Positions 62,516 to 64,000 of a DNA stretch of 64,000 bases are shown piece by piece. The translations under genes and the position numbers were made by a program. Under the pieces are notes generated by a model, which had not been told where the DNA came from, made no database searches, and saw only the letters and a list, made by a program, of their open reading frames with translations. The stretch spans positions 24,455 to 88,454 of the forward strand of contig CAJUGS010000009.1 of the NCBI GenBank assembly GCA_910586305.1, in the 5' to 3' direction. The stretch is from an uncultured Duncaniella sp. Lineage in GTDB: Bacteria > Bacteroidota > Bacteroidia > Bacteroidales > Muribaculaceae. The number at the start of each line of letters is the position of its first letter. The first letter of the stretch is position 1.

Positions 62516-63682
62516 TTACTTATTGAGTTTTAGGTTGTTGTCGATAAGACTGTTGATGGTGCGGACAGAGGCCGAAGTCGTCAGTCCGTCCTGGGGTGTG
62601 TTGAGGCAGTAGTCCACGAGCTGGTCGATGGTTGAGGTGGCTACGTGCATACGGGTGTCAGACGAAGCATAGTAAATGAACACTTTGCCGTCCTCGTCGG
62701 CAATCCATCCGTTGGCAAACAAGACGTTCATCACATCGCCTGTATATTCTTCGCCCACTGGAGCCATGAGGTATCCGCCGGGAGAGGCTATCTTCTTCCA
62801 CGGCTCCTCGAGAGAGGTCATATACATATAGAGCACATAGCGCAGGCCTGAAGCGCATCCGCGCACACCGTGGGCGAGGTGGAGCCATCCGCGTGAAGTC
62901 TTGATCGGGTGGGGACCTTCGCCGTTCTTCACCTCTTTGATGGTGTGGTAGTAGCGGGCGTCAATGATGATTTCGTCCTTGACCTCGGCGTGGGTGATAT
63001 CGTCGACAAGTGCCCAGCCTATACCGCCGCCACTGCCGGTGTCGATGAACCCGTCTTGCGGGCGGGTGTAGAGGGCATATTTGCCGTTGACAAACTCGGG
63101 GTGGAGCACCACGTTGCGCTGCTGAGACTTACTGATGAGATCGGGAAGACGCTCCCAGGTTTCGAGATCCTTGGTGCGGGCGATACCACAGGCGGCTGTT
63201 GCGGCAGAGAGATCGCCGGGGCAGGAATCATCGTGACGCTCAACGCAGAAGAGGCCGTAGATATAGCCGTCTTCGTGGGCCGTGAGTCGCATATCATATA
63301 TGTTGGTGGCAGGGTCGTCCGTGTCAGGCATAGTGATAGGACGTTCGCGGAAGCGGAAATTGTCAATACCGTTCGGACTTTCCGCGATGGCGAAGTAGGA
63401 CTTGCGGTCCATTCCCTCTACTCTCACCACGAGAAGATACTTGTCCTTCCACTTTATAGCTCCCGAATTGAGTGTGGCATTGCAGCCTATACGCTCCATG
63501 AACCAAGGGTTGGTCTCGGGATTGAAATCATATTTCCAGGTCGGAGGCACCATATCGGCGGTGACGACTGGATGGGCATAGCGGTTGTAGATTCCGTTGC
63601 CTTCGAGTTTGATGTTGGGACGTGTTACCAGTTCCTCGTAGCGGGCGAGGACAAGGTTCTTGCGATATTCAAATGTAGTCAT
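62516..63682 (-). CDS. GH130 4-O-beta-D-mannosyl-D-glucose phosphorylase
   Basis: 388 residues, very similar in motif content to the Bacteroides fragilis enzyme. [16 protein letters not shown], the catalytic Asp130 in [32 protein letters not shown] and [16 protein letters not shown] (phosphate site) are visible. It splits mannosyl-glucose with phosphate into mannose-1-phosphate and glucose. It starts 23 bases after the mannanase stop. Confidence 0.95.
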   Translation of the reverse strand: MTTFEYRKNLVLARYEELVTRPNIKLEGNGIYNRYAHPVVTADMVPPTWKYDFNPETNPWFMERIGCNATLNSGAIKWKDKYLLVVRVEGMDRKSYFAIAESPNGIDNFRFRERPITMPDTDDPATNIYDMRLTAHEDGYIYGLFCVERHDDSCPGDLSAATAACGIARTKDLETWERLPDLISKSQQRNVVLHPEFVNGKYALYTRPQDGFIDTGSGGGIGWALVDDITHAEVKDEIIIDARYYHTIKEVKNGEGPHPIKTSRGWLHLAHGVRGCASGLRYVLYMYMTSLEEPWKKIASPGGYLMAPVGEEYTGDVMNVLFANGWIADEDGKVFIYYASSDTRMHVATSTIDQLVDYCLNTPQDGLTTSASVRTINSLIDNNLKLNK

Positions 63683-63705
63683 TTGTGGCTATATTGGGAT
63701 TTTCT

Positions 63706-64000
63706 CTATTTTACAAAGATGGCGTTGGATGTGTCGTGGAATTTCTTGAAATCCTGCTCGGACTTGTGGCCGGGATATGGCACATAGAAATGATTTGGTT
63801 TCTCGCTTTCTATGGCATTGCGCCACACGCACACATATGCGATTTTCAGCGAGTCAACCGACGGCATAAGCACACGTGTGTACCAGTCGGCCACGTCGAG
63901 GCCTTCGAGACCGGTCTCGGTGAGGGCGGCTATCTTGCCACGCTTTTCGGCCTCTTCCACCACAAAAGGCATCTGTGCCTTTACACGGTCGCGGTATTGT
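63706..64000 (-). CDS. GH26 beta-mannanase, N-terminal part cut by the right edge
   Basis: Only the C-terminal 97 residues are in the window; the frame is open to base 64000. The visible ALTETGLEG holds the probable catalytic nucleophile Glu of GH26, followed by WYTRVL and VWRNA. GH26 enzymes cleave beta-1,4-mannan, often releasing mannobiose, which fits the downstream epimerase and phosphorylase. Signal peptide and first catalytic Glu lie outside. Confidence 0.85.
   Translation of the reverse strand, partial: QYRDRVKAQMPFVVEEAEKRGKIAALTETGLEGLDVADWYTRVLMPSVDSLKIAYVCVWRNAIESEKPNHFYVPYPGHKSEQDFKKFHDTSNAIFVK

Noticed and set aside
1..64000. CRISPR arrays, insertion sequences, prophage or rRNA
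   Set aside because: No regularly spaced repeats, transposase or integrase motifs, phage structural genes or rRNA sequence noticed on either strand.

Overview
The window reads as a chromosomal segment of an anaerobic gut Bacteroidota of the order Bacteroidales, most likely near the Muribaculaceae. The family-level placement is an inference from gene content and style. The supporting signs are Mfa-type fimbriae, LruC, DUF4374, DUF3868 and DUF3575 proteins, Bacteroidota -33/-7 promoters (TTTG, 20-base spacer, TAnnTTTG), weak ribosome binding sites, many ATGA start/stop overlaps and a mannosylglucose phosphorylase pathway. I see no insertion sequence, prophage, CRISPR array or rRNA operon.

Layout. 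1-6.7 kb (minus): type V pilus (Mfa/Fim-like) operon, DUF3575 > DUF3868/OmpA > fimbrillin > FimB/Mfa2-like anchor > a further lipoprotein cut by the left edge; that last gene has no stop codon inside the window. 6.8 kb: tRNA-Leu(UAG), whose terminator is a 48-base palindrome shared with the converging operon. 6.95-11.7 kb (minus): polysaccharide export operon, SLBB outer-membrane protein > Wzz-like co-polymerase > M23/LysM peptidase. 11.8-17.6 kb (minus): catabolic operon, DHDPS-family lyase > Na+/solute symporter > Fe-alcohol dehydrogenase > PdxA2-like dehydrogenase > DUF1537 acid-sugar kinase.

17.7-41 kb (plus): a roughly 23 kb cobalamin locus. A consensus promoter and a cobalamin riboswitch precede a TonB receptor, a DUF4374 surface lipoprotein, an exported CbiK-type chelatase, a membrane-anchored CobN-like protein, BtuFCD, and then nearly the whole anaerobic corrin pathway, largely as two-domain fusions (CobJ-CbiC, CbiE-CbiT, CbiG-CbiF, CbiJ-CbiD), followed by CbiA, PduO, CbiP, a CobD-like decarboxylase and CbiB. 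A convergent minus-strand operon, CobU-CobT-CobS-CobC, assembles the nucleotide loop; its last gene overlaps cbiB tail to tail by 47 bases. The locus thus joins uptake, de novo synthesis, adenosylation and loop assembly, but CbiL and the uroporphyrinogen methyltransferase are absent.

43.9-52.9 kb: CpsB-like PHP phosphatase, Vsr endonuclease, MazG, a RecB-like PD-(D/E)XK protein, a large M16 peptidase and a LruC-domain lipoprotein. 53-59.3 kb (minus): purB, a small two-helix membrane protein, dxs, trkA, trkH. 59.3-59.7 kb: a gene-free stretch with a promoter-like element and a strong terminator, a candidate small RNA. 59.7-64 kb (minus): beta-mannan operon, GH26 mannanase (cut by the right edge) > GH130 mannosylglucose phosphorylase > GPH symporter > cellobiose 2-epimerase.

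The most interesting part is the front of the B12 operon: a DUF4374 lipoprotein in the place where Bacteroides uses BtuG, and two unrelated tetrapyrrole chelatase families that both appear to face the periplasm. Several operons also carry stable hairpins between genes, right after the gene whose product is probably needed in excess.
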